Assembly (NCBI GenBank): GCA_031254915.1
Contig: JAIRTL010000067.1
Location: forward strand, 1-36,962
Length of the DNA stretch: 36,962 bases
Source: Planctomycetota bacterium
Lineage (GTDB): Bacteria; Planctomycetota; SZUA-567
Direction: 5' to 3'
In this document: positions 24,782 through 32,848 of the stretch, in pieces
How positions within the stretch are numbered: position 1 is the stretch's first letter
How the letters are laid out: every line of letters begins with the position of its first letter
The notes under the pieces: generated by a model
The model's database searches: none
What the model was told of the DNA's origin: nothing
Seen by the model: the letters and a program-made list of their open reading frames with translations, nothing else
Program-made: the position numbers and the translations under genes

Positions 24782-25276
24782 CTACCGCTCCGATTTGAGT
24801 TCGCCTCTGAGAAGGAGGTCGTTTTTCGCCACATTGTCGAGTTGCAATTCCGCCCGCGACCAGCCGTTGCCGAGATCGCGAACCACCGCGATCAGTTGTT
24901 CGGGGCCTTTGCGGAAACGCATGAGCCGGAAGTCGGGACCGCTTTCCGTTGCGACCGATTCCCATGAGGAAAGCGGCATCTGCGTGCGGTAGAAGACGAC
25001 CGCTTCGCGCCAGTCGACCGGCCCGTCGTAATGAAACACGCCTGTGCGGAAGCGTGATCCCTGGAACGAATGGGAGCGGTCGCCGATAATGACGTATTGC
25101 GCCGGCACCGGAATATCCTCGAACTGCAGGTCGCGGTACAGCGTGACGTCTCCCTGCCGTTCACCCGGATAGAAGGGAACCTGCGCCGGTTCGTCTTCGT
25201 AATGGGGCTGGGGACAGCCGGCGGCGAGAGCCAGAGACAGGAGCGCGGCCGCCAAACCGTATTTCCGAATATGCAT
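24782..25276 (-). CDS. Small periplasm-facing lipoprotein
   Basis: The 164-residue product begins with a lipoprotein signal peptide ending in LAAGC (cleavage before Cys at about residue 20), so it is lipid-anchored to a membrane. The mature part is mixed alpha/beta with conserved-looking runs (VPAQYVIIGDRSHSFQG, VDWREAVVFYRTQMPLSSWE, LIAVVRDLGNGWSRAELQLD). It resembles small lipoproteins of the DUF4810-like or uncharacterised type found near motility or cell-envelope genes, but I do not recognise a named family. The start at 25276 has a GGGAGAG site. A sigma-28-like promoter lies upstream (25368-25394). Confidence 0.75.
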   Translation of the reverse strand: MHIRKYGLAAALLSLALAAGCPQPHYEDEPAQVPFYPGERQGDVTLYRDLQFEDIPVPAQYVIIGDRSHSFQGSRFRTGVFHYDGPVDWREAVVFYRTQMPLSSWESVATESGPDFRLMRFRKGPEQLIAVVRDLGNGWSRAELQLDNVAKNDLLLRGELKSER

Positions 25277-25367
25277 CGTTTCTCTCCCGTTGTGGGATCG
25301 GGCGCGAACGGCCGTATCCAAACGAAATACCTGCCGTCGTGCGCCGCCGGTACGCTTCATACCCGTA

Positions 25368-25394
25368 TTATCGGTTTTCGCGGGCCGATTTTTT
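25368..25394 (-). promoter_or_regulatory. Sigma-28-like promoter upstream of the lipoprotein gene
   Basis: On the minus strand, AAAA and ACCGATAA are separated by 15 bases, matching the FliA consensus TAAA-N15-GCCGATAA at 10 of 12 positions. It lies about 90 bases before the lipoprotein start and just after the sensor-kinase stop. GATAAT within it could also serve as a sigma-70 -10 element. Confidence 0.4.
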
Positions 25395-25411
25395 TGGAAA
25401 AACCGTCCGTT

Positions 25412-28039
25412 TCACTCATCACGGGGAAGGAATTGGTCGAGGACGTTCTCCAGTTCCCTGGGATTGACCGGTTTGGACACGTAGGCATCCATGCCCGATC
25501 TGAGGCAGCGCTCGCGGTCGCCGATCAAGGCGTTCGCGGTCAGGGCGATCACCGGGATCCTGCGGGCGCGGTTGAGTTTGCTCTCCATTTCGCGAATGCG
25601 GCGAGTGGCCTCGAATCCGTCCATCTGCGGCATCTGGCAATCCATGAGCACCATGTCGAACTTCCCGGAAAGCGCCTGCCGCACCGCATCCTTTCCGTTG
25701 TCGACGACTTCGACCGGATACTCCAGCTTGCCGAGTATTCCCACCGCCACCTTCTGGTTGATGACGTTGTCCTCGGCGAGGAGAATGCGCCCCTTCCTGA
25801 ACGTTTTCGCGTCGCCGGGAGGGCCGGGAAGGCGTTTCGCCGATTCCGATACCGGCGCGTTTTCCTGGAACAGCTGCCGCAGAACGTGCGCGAGCTGCAC
25901 CTGCCAGATCGGCTTGATCATGATCGCGTTATGGCCTCCCGCCGAAGGCGGCGGCAGGTTTTTCGCCGCATTGGGATAGGAAAGGACGACCATATACGTT
26001 CGCGACCCGTCCTGCGACGTTCGGATCGCCGACGTCAAACGCCGCAACGCGTCGACGCCCGGGTTGGCGACGAACAGCAGCCGCCGTCCGCCGCCCTGTC
26101 GCTCCGTGTCGCTTCGGACCGCGTCCAGCGCCTCGTCCTCGTCCCCAGTTGCGGCCACGGAAAGGCCGAGCCGTTCCAGCATCGACATTTGCACGCGCCG
26201 CGCCTCATCGTGCGGTTCGAGAAGGATTGCCGTCATTCCCTTCCAGGCTGCGTCGGCGCGGTATTTGGGGGGCGCGTCGGAACTGTTCGGATTGGGGAGG
26301 ATCAGGGATACGCCGAACAGCGAGCCGACGCCCTCCTCGCTGGTGAAGCGCATAATGCCGCCCATCAATTCGGTCAGGCGCTTCGAGATGGCGAGGCCAA
26401 GACCGGTGCCGCCGAACTGCCTGGTCGTGCTCGAGTCGGCCTGTTCGAATTTACCGAATATCCGTTCCTGCTTTTCCTTGGAAACGCCGATGCCGGTGTC
26501 GATCACGTCGATTGCGTGTTCCGTTTCATCCTCGCTGACGGGAACGCCGCGAACCCGCACCGTGATGGTGCCGTTTTCGGTGAACTTGATCGCGTTGGAG
26601 ATCAAGTTCATCATCACCTGGCGGAGCCGGATGGCGTCGCCGACGACTTCGGTCGCAATGTTGTCGGCAAAGTCGAAGACGAGCTCGTTATGCCGCTCCT
26701 CAGCCTTCGCGGAGAGCAGGCGGAGGATCTCGGCGATACATATCCGTATGTCGAAGCCCGCTTTTTCGATCGTCAGTTTGCCCGCCTCGATCTTCGAAAG
26801 GTCGAGGATGTCGTTGATGATGGTGAGCAGGGACGACGCGGATGTCTTGATGATCTCCTCGTACTCCCTTTGCTCCTCCGTCAGTTCCGTCCTTCCGAGA
26901 AGGTCGGCCATGCCGACGATCCCGTTCATCGGGGTGCGGATTTCATGCGACATGTTGGCGAGGAATTCGCTCTTGACGGAATTGGCGCGCTCCGCCTCGA
27001 ACCGAGCCTTCTCGACTTCCTTGATGTGGCGCTGGATCTGCGCGTCCATGCGGCCCCGGCGGTCCTGGAGCGTCAGCCACCAGCCGATCGTGAACGCGAG
27101 CCCAGCGACGACCATGGAGAGGGCGGTCCCGAATACGATCGTCATGCCGTTGTCGATACGGTCGAACGCCAGGACCGAGAAGTTGTCGGACACCGCCGTT
27201 TCATAGGCGTACGCGAACCGCGAATCACGGTCGACGAACGTTTCCCCGAAATCTGGAACAGCGATATCGAGAGGCGGCACAATCGGCGTCGCGGTTCCGT
27301 CGGCTCCCCCTTCCCAACGCCGCGGCCGGATCTGTTCCGTGATCTCACGGATCATGCCTTTCCCCACCCATTCCGGCCGGGTCGAATGAAGGATCACGCC
27401 GTCGCGATCGATCACCGCCAAGCCGCAGCGCGCGGGGATTGGTTCGAAAACGGCTTCGAACGGTTTGCCGAGAACAAGCGTTGCGACCGGCGGAGAATGC
27501 TTGTCATTGGAAATGGGATAAACGATGTACAGCCAGTATTCGCCGGTATCGCTCCGCCGTTCTGCCTGAACCGTTCTTTTCGAGGTTCGGTTGAGGTCGT
27601 CAAGATGAAACAGCGCCTTGAAGTCCTGATGGCGGTCGTAATCCCCGGAGGATTCCGCAAGGACATTGCCGTCCGCGTCGACGAAAAAGATGGCGTTTAC
27701 GTCGAGCAGTTGCGAAGCGTATTGAAGGACCTGGCGCAGGCGCGCGGCGATGAAATGGCTTGGCCGGTTGTGCCTGCGGGAGAGGGCGGCCATCCGCAGT
27801 TCGGGGAAGTCGGGGAGGATGGATCCGGCCTGATCGATGCGCGCGAAAAGAAAATCGACGTTTCCCGCATACTGCGTCGCGGCGAAACGCACGTCATTGA
27901 CCGCTGCGCGCCGTGTCTCGGTGAAAAGCGCCCACCAAAGAAACGCGATAACCGTCACCGCGAAAGCGACGACCCAGCGCAGCTTGTACCGAAGATACAA
28001 TGCGGAATCCGATTGAACGACGGCGCATTCTGCGCTCAT
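25412..28039 (-). CDS. Hybrid sensor histidine kinase with one degenerate and one intact receiver
   Basis: The 875-residue membrane protein has two helices (about 21-40 and 298-322) enclosing a periplasmic double-Cache-like sensor. A dimerisation/phosphoacceptor domain follows (H365 in [13 protein letters not shown]), then an ATPase domain (N482, DTGIG 514-518, GGTGLGL 543-549). Two receivers complete it. The first (about 603-725) lacks the phosphoacceptor Asp (LLFVANPG in its place) while a matching Lys (K709) is kept. The second (about 750-871) is intact, with acid pair E756/D757, D800 in MDCQMP, T834 and K856. There is no Hpt domain and no separate response regulator in the window, so the output is unknown. 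The start at 28039 has a GGAGCGAG site. Nearness to flagellin makes a link to motility possible. Confidence 0.93.
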   Translation of the reverse strand: MSAECAVVQSDSALYLRYKLRWVVAFAVTVIAFLWWALFTETRRAAVNDVRFAATQYAGNVDFLFARIDQAGSILPDFPELRMAALSRRHNRPSHFIAARLRQVLQYASQLLDVNAIFFVDADGNVLAESSGDYDRHQDFKALFHLDDLNRTSKRTVQAERRSDTGEYWLYIVYPISNDKHSPPVATLVLGKPFEAVFEPIPARCGLAVIDRDGVILHSTRPEWVGKGMIREITEQIRPRRWEGGADGTATPIVPPLDIAVPDFGETFVDRDSRFAYAYETAVSDNFSVLAFDRIDNGMTIVFGTALSMVVAGLAFTIGWWLTLQDRRGRMDAQIQRHIKEVEKARFEAERANSVKSEFLANMSHEIRTPMNGIVGMADLLGRTELTEEQREYEEIIKTSASSLLTIINDILDLSKIEAGKLTIEKAGFDIRICIAEILRLLSAKAEERHNELVFDFADNIATEVVGDAIRLRQVMMNLISNAIKFTENGTITVRVRGVPVSEDETEHAIDVIDTGIGVSKEKQERIFGKFEQADSSTTRQFGGTGLGLAISKRLTELMGGIMRFTSEEGVGSLFGVSLILPNPNSSDAPPKYRADAAWKGMTAILLEPHDEARRVQMSMLERLGLSVAATGDEDEALDAVRSDTERQGGGRRLLFVANPGVDALRRLTSAIRTSQDGSRTYMVVLSYPNAAKNLPPPSAGGHNAIMIKPIWQVQLAHVLRQLFQENAPVSESAKRLPGPPGDAKTFRKGRILLAEDNVINQKVAVGILGKLEYPVEVVDNGKDAVRQALSGKFDMVLMDCQMPQMDGFEATRRIREMESKLNRARRIPVIALTANALIGDRERCLRSGMDAYVSKPVNPRELENVLDQFLPRDE

Positions 28040-28195
28040 TGAAAGACTCGCTCCATCATATACCGTTCACGGTTCGGAGTTGTGATTCCCCCAACTGTGC
28101 GCGGCCATGAAATGGCCAAGGGAAACAGATGTGGAACAGGATCCCCCATCCCTCATTTTCACAATTTCAGGCTGCTCCCAGCATAACACACCCAT

Positions 28196-28207
28196 GTTAC
28201 CGGTAAC
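28196..28207. promoter_or_regulatory. Perfect 12-bp palindrome, operator candidate
   Basis: GTTACCGGTAAC is a perfect palindrome in the intergenic region, about 160 bases upstream of the sensor kinase on the minus strand. It has the size of a repressor half-site pair. No cognate regulator is visible. Confidence 0.35.
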
Positions 28208-28254
28208 GTCCTATTGCTTCAAGAGGTTTCATCTAATGACTTCGTTATAACCAG

Positions 28255-28516
28255 TCATATGTATACACAATTTGTAAGAAAATAAATCGTTTTATCATTC
28301 TCATCATACACCATGTGACAATATGGGACATGCATGCCGACCATGGTCGATCCGCTCGATATAATGCAAAAACTCGCTATTTTCAAATTGGGTTGAATCC
28401 GGAACGGCAAGATTGCCGATAAAATCCAAGGCTTCCTTTTCGAGCTGGAAAGCGAAGCCATAGTGGCGAAGGACCGGCATGGAAATTGCTTCCTTGTCGG
28501 AACGCGTTATCGGCAT
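28255..28516 (-). pseudogene. Frameshifted small-gene remnant, AT-rich
   Basis: Two overlapping minus-strand frames give one plausible protein when joined. The first runs from MPITRSDKEAISMPV through FQLEKEALDFIGNLAVPD and LHYIERIDHGRHACP. The second ends in CHMVYDENDKTIYFLTNCV before a stop at 28255-28257. The switch of frame near 28320-28335 implies a small indel. The composition is much more AT-rich than the flanking genes and there is no good ribosome binding site, so I read it as a decayed, probably acquired gene of about 85 residues. I do not recognise the family. Confidence 0.4.
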
Positions 28517-28701
28517 TTTATACCGGCCGTTTTGTTGTGCTTGGTTTTAATGGGTTGTCGGACATAAACTTTATTTTTTCGATCGAGTTGTAACTTCTGT
28601 TTTTTTTGAATGTTGCGTTTTATTTTTCGGAAAGATTGAGTCTTTTTTGAATCTGGAAAATTTGTTGCTTAACGTGAAAACGGCACTCGCGCGAATGTCG
28701 T

Positions 28702-28730
28702 TTGACAGCAAAGGCTGTCGCCGATTCATA
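28702..28730 (+). promoter_or_regulatory. Flagellin promoter region (TTGACA box with dyad; partial sigma-28 box)
   Basis: A perfect TTGACA (28702-28707) is followed after 17 bases by TTCATA (28725-28730), a fair sigma-70 pair. GCCGATTC (28720-28727) matches the sigma-28 -10 box GCCGATAA at 6 of 8 positions, but no TAAA lies 15 bases upstream. A dyad GACAGC-AAAG-GCTGTC (28704-28719) covers part of the -35 box and most of the spacer and could bind a regulator. The leader to the flagellin start is about 170 bases. Confidence 0.5.
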
Positions 28731-28802
28731 AAAGGAACCAAACAGGGCTTTCATGGCGGGTTTGCCATGGCCGATAGTCCGAACGTCATCCCAAAGGTCC
28801 CA

Positions 28803-28827
28803 CGCCCGCCGGAGAGAAGCACGGGCG
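28803..28827 (+). other. Hairpin in the flagellin leader
   Basis: CGCCCG (28803-28808) and CGGGCG (28822-28827) can pair with a 13-nt loop in the long leader of the flagellin mRNA. The effect is unknown. A stability or translation-control role is possible because flagellin leaders often carry such elements. Confidence 0.3.
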
Positions 28828-28908
28828 CTCACGGAGGATTGAGACAGGGGCCGGGCGTCGTTGAAAGGCGGCGCGGACGGACTCGTACACGTTAGGGAGG
28901 ACAAACCC

Positions 28909-31884
28909 ATGAGTCTGATCATCAATCACAATCTTTCCGCGATGCAATCGCACCGCAATCTCGGATTCAGCAATTCCGGCATGACGAAAAGCATCGAAAA
29001 GCTGTCGTCGGGCTATCAGATCAATGTCGGCGCCGACGATCCGTCGGGCCTCATCATCAGTGAACAGCTTCGATCCCAGATTTCCGGCCTTGAACGCGCG
29101 GTCAGGAACTCGTCGGAAGCGTACAACCTTATCGGCATCGCCGAGGGCGCGCTCAATGAAATGAACGAGATCCTCAAGAAGCTGCGCGCTCTCTCGATCC
29201 ACGCCGCCAACAACGGCATTACGAGCCCGGAGCAGGTCGCCGCCGACCAGGCGGAAATGGATTCCGGCATCCAGACTCTCGACCGCATCGCCAACACAAC
29301 CCGTTACTCGGACCAATATCTGCTCAATGGTTCGAAACAGCTTGTTTACGAGCAAAACACGGTCGTCGACGAACCGACCGACCATAAGATGCTCGACACC
29401 AAGATGACCCGCATCGATCAGGTCTTCAAGCGCAGCGGGTACAAGATGTCCATCGGCTTCACCGGCCAGCTCTCCGAGTGGCAGGCGAATTCGAAAACCT
29501 CCGCCCAGCGCGCCTATCTGGAGACGGATCCCAACAATCCGCTCTGCGAGGTCAAGGACGGGAAAATCACCGTTACGCAGGAATTCATCCTCACCGGCAC
29601 CAAGGGTTCCCGTCTCTTCAACTTCGCCGCCGGAACAAACCTCGGCACCATGGTCGAGTCGATCAACAACGTCAAGGATTCCACCGGCGTCGGCGCAAGC
29701 CTCATCTTCGGGTCTGACGCCCGCATCGACCTGACCACGAACGGAAGCCTCACCCCTCCCGTCTACCCCGACACTCGCGCCTGCGCGGTAACCGGCTACT
29801 CGGACGGAACCTATGTTTATAAAACCGGCGATGTCCAGATCTACGGCGCCGGCCTCAACAACAAGTCCACATCGGCGATTTCCGAGTTCACCATGACTCC
29901 GGACGCGGCCGAAGCGTTCCGCGTCGGCTACAATTGCGACGGCGACGGTAAAATCTACGCCAGGATTACGGACAAGTCCACGAACTCGATCGAATATTTC
30001 AAGGACAGGGAATGCACCATGCTGATCGGCAAGGGCACCGATCAGTTCTTCGCCGCGGCGAACAATTCCGGCATTCCCAGCTCTCCCGCGAGCAACCTCG
30101 ACGGCATTTTCATCGAGCTCACCGACAAGGCGGAAAACCTCGACGTGTTCGAGATCGCCGTCGTCGGCCAGCGCATGGACAACCAGAAGGACTTCACCGT
30201 CGGCGGCGTCGGCGGCTGGGCGGACGTCGGCAACGCCGTCATGTCCGGCGTCAATCTCGGCACCAACACTTCGCCCGAAGGTCAGATCTTCTACAAATAC
30301 ACGCCGCTCACCTACGAATCCGACGGCACCACGGTCAAAACCTTCAAGATCGAGGCGTTCAGCAACTCGACCATGGAACCGCGGTATCTCGTCGCATCGT
30401 CGGGTTCCGCGGAGGCGGCCGTGAACGCCAACGGCCAGACGGTCCGCATAGAGTCCGTGAGGATGGCCAACGGCCATGACAGCGGCCTCAACATCACGCT
30501 GAATGTCCCGGCGCCCAACCTTGTCGCCCAGGTGCCGCCCGGCGCCCCGATCAATTCCGCGCTGCCGACCGGCGAAGAGGAGGGCACCGTCACCTTCACG
30601 AACATAGGGGCGCGACTCTATGCCACCGATTACGGGTCGCAGCAGACGATCCGGATGCAGAACAACGAAGGCAATCTGTTCTACTACTACCGGGAATCGG
30701 ACACGCTCGAAAAGGTGCACGTCACCAGCGGCGACACCATCCAGATCGCCGGCCAGGATGCGCGCATCGGCCTGAACGGCGCCGAGGTGCTCACGAACGG
30801 CCTGGTCGCCAACACCACGACCCCGGACTTCTCCGGCGCCCTGGTGTTCAACGGCGGCAAGCTGGGACTGGCGACGATCGCCCAGGCGGGCCATGAATAC
30901 GGTTCGCTGTACTCCCGCGCCACCGCCATCCAGGCGATCGAGGAAAACGAGGTGACGATCGAGGAGGAGCGGCGCCGATTCGAGCCCCCGTCCCTTCTGT
31001 ACAACACCGGCTCATCGGGCGCGCTCGGCATCAACGACAGCAACGGCAAGCCGATCCAGCTGTATCTCGATTTCAGCCAGATCGATCCGACGGTCGAAGC
31101 GAAGATCGACAAACTGGACACGCTGTCCGCCATTGATGTGGAATTCGACGGGACGAACATCATCATCAAGGCGGATTCGCTCAACCAGATTTCCGGCGTC
31201 ATCGCCGATGTGAGCATTCCGATCGATTCGAAAAATCTGACCGGCGGATTCTACATCACCGATCCGAACCTCAAGGGCGTGTTCATCAGGACGTCCGGTG
31301 TAATCAACTCCGGAAGGAGCACCGTCGGAACCGAAACACTGGACATAACCGCCTACGGCGGCAGCGAACTGATGGAGGTGCATACCTACGCCACAAACCC
31401 GCGGAAAAACACGTCGGAAGACCTGTTCAACTTCCTCGGCGGCATGCAGTATCAGCTCGGCAATACCGAGGGCGATCAGGACCGCACCGTGTACTCGATC
31501 CAGTCGATGGTGATGGCCAACGTCGGCCGCATGACCTGGGAAGGCGAGGAGTACTGCCTGCAGGACGTGCTCGGCGGCGGCGTGGCGAGTCTTTCGCGCG
31601 ACCCGATCCTTGCGATGCGCATCGTCAGCCAGGCGGTGGACGACGTGTCGACGCTACGCGCGCGTCTGGGCGCGTTCCAGAAGAACATGCTCCAGACCAA
31701 CATCAACTCGCTCAACGTCGCGATCGAGAACATCACCAAGACCGAATCGGCGATCCGCGACACCGACATGGCGAAGGAGTCGACCGAGTTCACCCGGAAC
31801 CAGATCATGGTCCAGGCCGGCACTTCGATGCTTGCCCAGGCGAACCAGGTCACGCAGAACGTGCTTTCGCTTCTCGGCAGGTGA
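28909..31884 (+). CDS. fliC: Giant flagellin (991 residues)
   Basis: Flagellin is the filament subunit exported through the flagellar type III gate. The conserved ends are clear. The N-terminal D0/D1 region (MSLIINHNLSAMQSHRNLG, then KLSSGYQINVGADDPSG and ISEQLRSQISGLERAVRN) covers about 150 residues. The C-terminal D1/D0 region (from RIVSQAVDDVSTLRARLGAF to QANQVTQNVLSLLGR) covers about the last 100. Between them lies a central part of about 740 residues, far larger than in common flagellins of 270-500 residues in total. It would form large outer domains on the filament surface. Five cysteines occur in the protein, unusual for flagellins. ATG 28909 has an AGGGAGG site (28894-28900). The stop is directly followed by an IS remnant. 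Confidence 0.95.
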   Translation: MSLIINHNLSAMQSHRNLGFSNSGMTKSIEKLSSGYQINVGADDPSGLIISEQLRSQISGLERAVRNSSEAYNLIGIAEGALNEMNEILKKLRALSIHAANNGITSPEQVAADQAEMDSGIQTLDRIANTTRYSDQYLLNGSKQLVYEQNTVVDEPTDHKMLDTKMTRIDQVFKRSGYKMSIGFTGQLSEWQANSKTSAQRAYLETDPNNPLCEVKDGKITVTQEFILTGTKGSRLFNFAAGTNLGTMVESINNVKDSTGVGASLIFGSDARIDLTTNGSLTPPVYPDTRACAVTGYSDGTYVYKTGDVQIYGAGLNNKSTSAISEFTMTPDAAEAFRVGYNCDGDGKIYARITDKSTNSIEYFKDRECTMLIGKGTDQFFAAANNSGIPSSPASNLDGIFIELTDKAENLDVFEIAVVGQRMDNQKDFTVGGVGGWADVGNAVMSGVNLGTNTSPEGQIFYKYTPLTYESDGTTVKTFKIEAFSNSTMEPRYLVASSGSAEAAVNANGQTVRIESVRMANGHDSGLNITLNVPAPNLVAQVPPGAPINSALPTGEEEGTVTFTNIGARLYATDYGSQQTIRMQNNEGNLFYYYRESDTLEKVHVTSGDTIQIAGQDARIGLNGAEVLTNGLVANTTTPDFSGALVFNGGKLGLATIAQAGHEYGSLYSRATAIQAIEENEVTIEEERRRFEPPSLLYNTGSSGALGINDSNGKPIQLYLDFSQIDPTVEAKIDKLDTLSAIDVEFDGTNIIIKADSLNQISGVIADVSIPIDSKNLTGGFYITDPNLKGVFIRTSGVINSGRSTVGTETLDITAYGGSELMEVHTYATNPRKNTSEDLFNFLGGMQYQLGNTEGDQDRTVYSIQSMVMANVGRMTWEGEEYCLQDVLGGGVASLSRDPILAMRIVSQAVDDVSTLRARLGAFQKNMLQTNINSLNVAIENITKTESAIRDTDMAKESTEFTRNQIMVQAGTSMLAQANQVTQNVLSLLGR

Positions 31885-31900
31885 GGGTCTGTCAGGAAAT
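31885..31900. repeat. Candidate terminal inverted repeat of an IS5-like element
   Basis: GGGTCTGTCAGGAAAT begins directly after the flagellin stop and about 20 bases beyond the transposase-remnant stop. That is where the terminal repeat of IS5-family elements lies, and the CTGTCAG core is like theirs. The partner repeat on the far side is missing, in agreement with truncation of the element. Confidence 0.4.
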
Positions 31901-31921
31901 AACGAAGAGCCTGCGGACAAA

Positions 31922-32165
31922 TCATGCTGCATTGCTTTGGTCTTGGCTTATCGTCAAATAGCGCAGCATATTTTTTGTCATCGCGATGCGCATGACGTTT
32001 TCGGCCGTGTCATACTTGCGTTCATGGCGGCGGTTCATTATGCGCCAGTACATCGGCCATCCAAACGTGCGTTCCACGATCCGGCGGTTGGGCAGCGCTT
32101 TGAAGGCGTGAAGCTCGTTTCGCTTCACTATTTCGTTCGGTTGCGGTGTTTTTCGTCCACCACGC
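31922..32165 (-). mobile_element. IS5-family transposase, C-terminal remnant
   Basis: The minus-strand frame reads EIVKRNELHAFKALPNRR, IVERTFGW, then a MYWRIMNRRHERKYDTAEN segment and IAMTKNMLRYL. It matches the C-terminal end of IS5-family DDE transposases, where the conserved RxxVERTFxW motif follows the catalytic Glu region. Only about 70 codons remain. The rest of the element, including two of the catalytic acids, is missing, with the break near the thioredoxin stop (32166). It is inactive by itself. The insertion sits between flagellin and thioredoxin and may have removed a native flagellin terminator. Confidence 0.75.
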
Positions 32166-32624
32166 TCACAGCAGTGCCGCATCCAGCGCCGCCGTCAACT
32201 CATCTTCCTCGACGACACCGAGAAGGCGGGAAGCGACTTCGCCGTCCTTGAAGACGATCAGCGTCGGAATCGCCATCACGTTGAAGCGTTCCGCCACCTC
32301 CGGGTGGGCGTCGATATCCAGCTTGGCGACGATCGCCCGCCCCGCGTAGGCGGCGGCGAGTTTTTCCACCGTCGGCGCGATCGCGCGGCACGGTCCGCAC
32401 CACTCGGCCCAAAAATCGACCAGATGCACGCCCGACGCGACCGAGGCGTCGAAATTGCCCGCCGTCAGCGCCTTGACGAGGGAAGGATCCGACGGCTGCG
32501 CCGTCACCGTCCCCTGCGGCGTCCGCCCGGAAGGCTGCGCCGGCGGGTCCTCGCCGAGGAAATACACCACCAGAAACGCGAGAACCAGTAGGATGAAAAC
32601 CAACTTGAAGAAGCGCTTTATCAT
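32166..32624 (-). CDS. Membrane-anchored thioredoxin
   Basis: The 152-residue product has an N-terminal membrane helix (about residues 4-23), a short linker rich in Pro/Gln/Thr, and a full thioredoxin domain with the redox motif WCGPC (C76, C79) and the cis-proline segment AIPTLIVF. The anchor without a visible cleavage site places the domain on the outer face of the membrane, where it could reduce or exchange disulfides. The start at 32624 is chosen because the membrane helix begins there; an upstream ATG would add a charged 39-residue extension. It is downstream of the GntP permease gene, separated by a hairpin. Confidence 0.9.
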   Translation of the reverse strand: MIKRFFKLVFILLVLAFLVVYFLGEDPPAQPSGRTPQGTVTAQPSDPSLVKALTAGNFDASVASGVHLVDFWAEWCGPCRAIAPTVEKLAAAYAGRAIVAKLDIDAHPEVAERFNVMAIPTLIVFKDGEVASRLLGVVEEDELTAALDAALL

Positions 32625-32774
32625 GGACGCCTTTCCCTCGCGGTTCACGAACAGGGACGCTTTCCGTACGCGTCGCAACGCGCCGGGATCCGTACTCGGC
32701 GGCGTCAGAGCATTTCTGGAATCTTCGCGCATGAATCCCAATATTCACAGAATTTTTCAACATGCCATAGTTGG

Positions 32775-32805
32775 ATCGGGAGACGGGGCTTTCCCGCCTC
32801 CCGAT
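32775..32805 (-). terminator. Hairpin after the GntP permease gene
   Basis: Arms 32775-32787 and 32793-32805 pair over 13 positions with one A-C mismatch and a 5-nt loop, about 45 bases past the permease stop on the minus strand. There is no T tract on that side, so it may be a partial or factor-dependent terminator. Confidence 0.5.
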
Positions 32806-32848
32806 ATACCGTCTGCGTCCCCCCATCCTTTGTCGCGCGAACACGCTG

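Larger units (their letters stand above)
28040..28908. other. AT-rich intergenic region upstream of flagellin
   Basis: This 869-base stretch is strikingly AT-rich in its middle (about 28140-28680) against a GC-rich background. It contains the 5' region of the sensor kinase (with an ACCGTTCACGGT near-palindrome), a perfect 12-bp palindrome at 28196-28207, a frameshifted small-gene remnant on the minus strand (28255-28516), several T-runs and the flagellin promoter and leader (28702 onward). No intact gene is evident. Its composition suggests foreign or decaying DNA. Confidence 0.65.

Noticed and set aside
25376-25400. Plus-strand hairpin with a T7 tail (ATCGG...CCGAT then T run) considered as a terminator
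   Set aside because: The stem is only 5 bp with a 10-nt loop and no plus-strand gene ends there; the T run is better explained as the A-rich upstream part of a minus-strand promoter.
25070-28042. Nearly 1,000-codon plus-strand frame antisense to the hybrid kinase and lipoprotein
   Set aside because: It mirrors the kinase codon structure, has antisense-type composition and no family motif; the minus-strand kinase is certain.
28786-30894. 700-codon minus-strand frame antisense to flagellin
   Set aside because: Composition is that of an antisense shadow and no motif is visible; the flagellin N-terminus is unambiguous on the plus strand.
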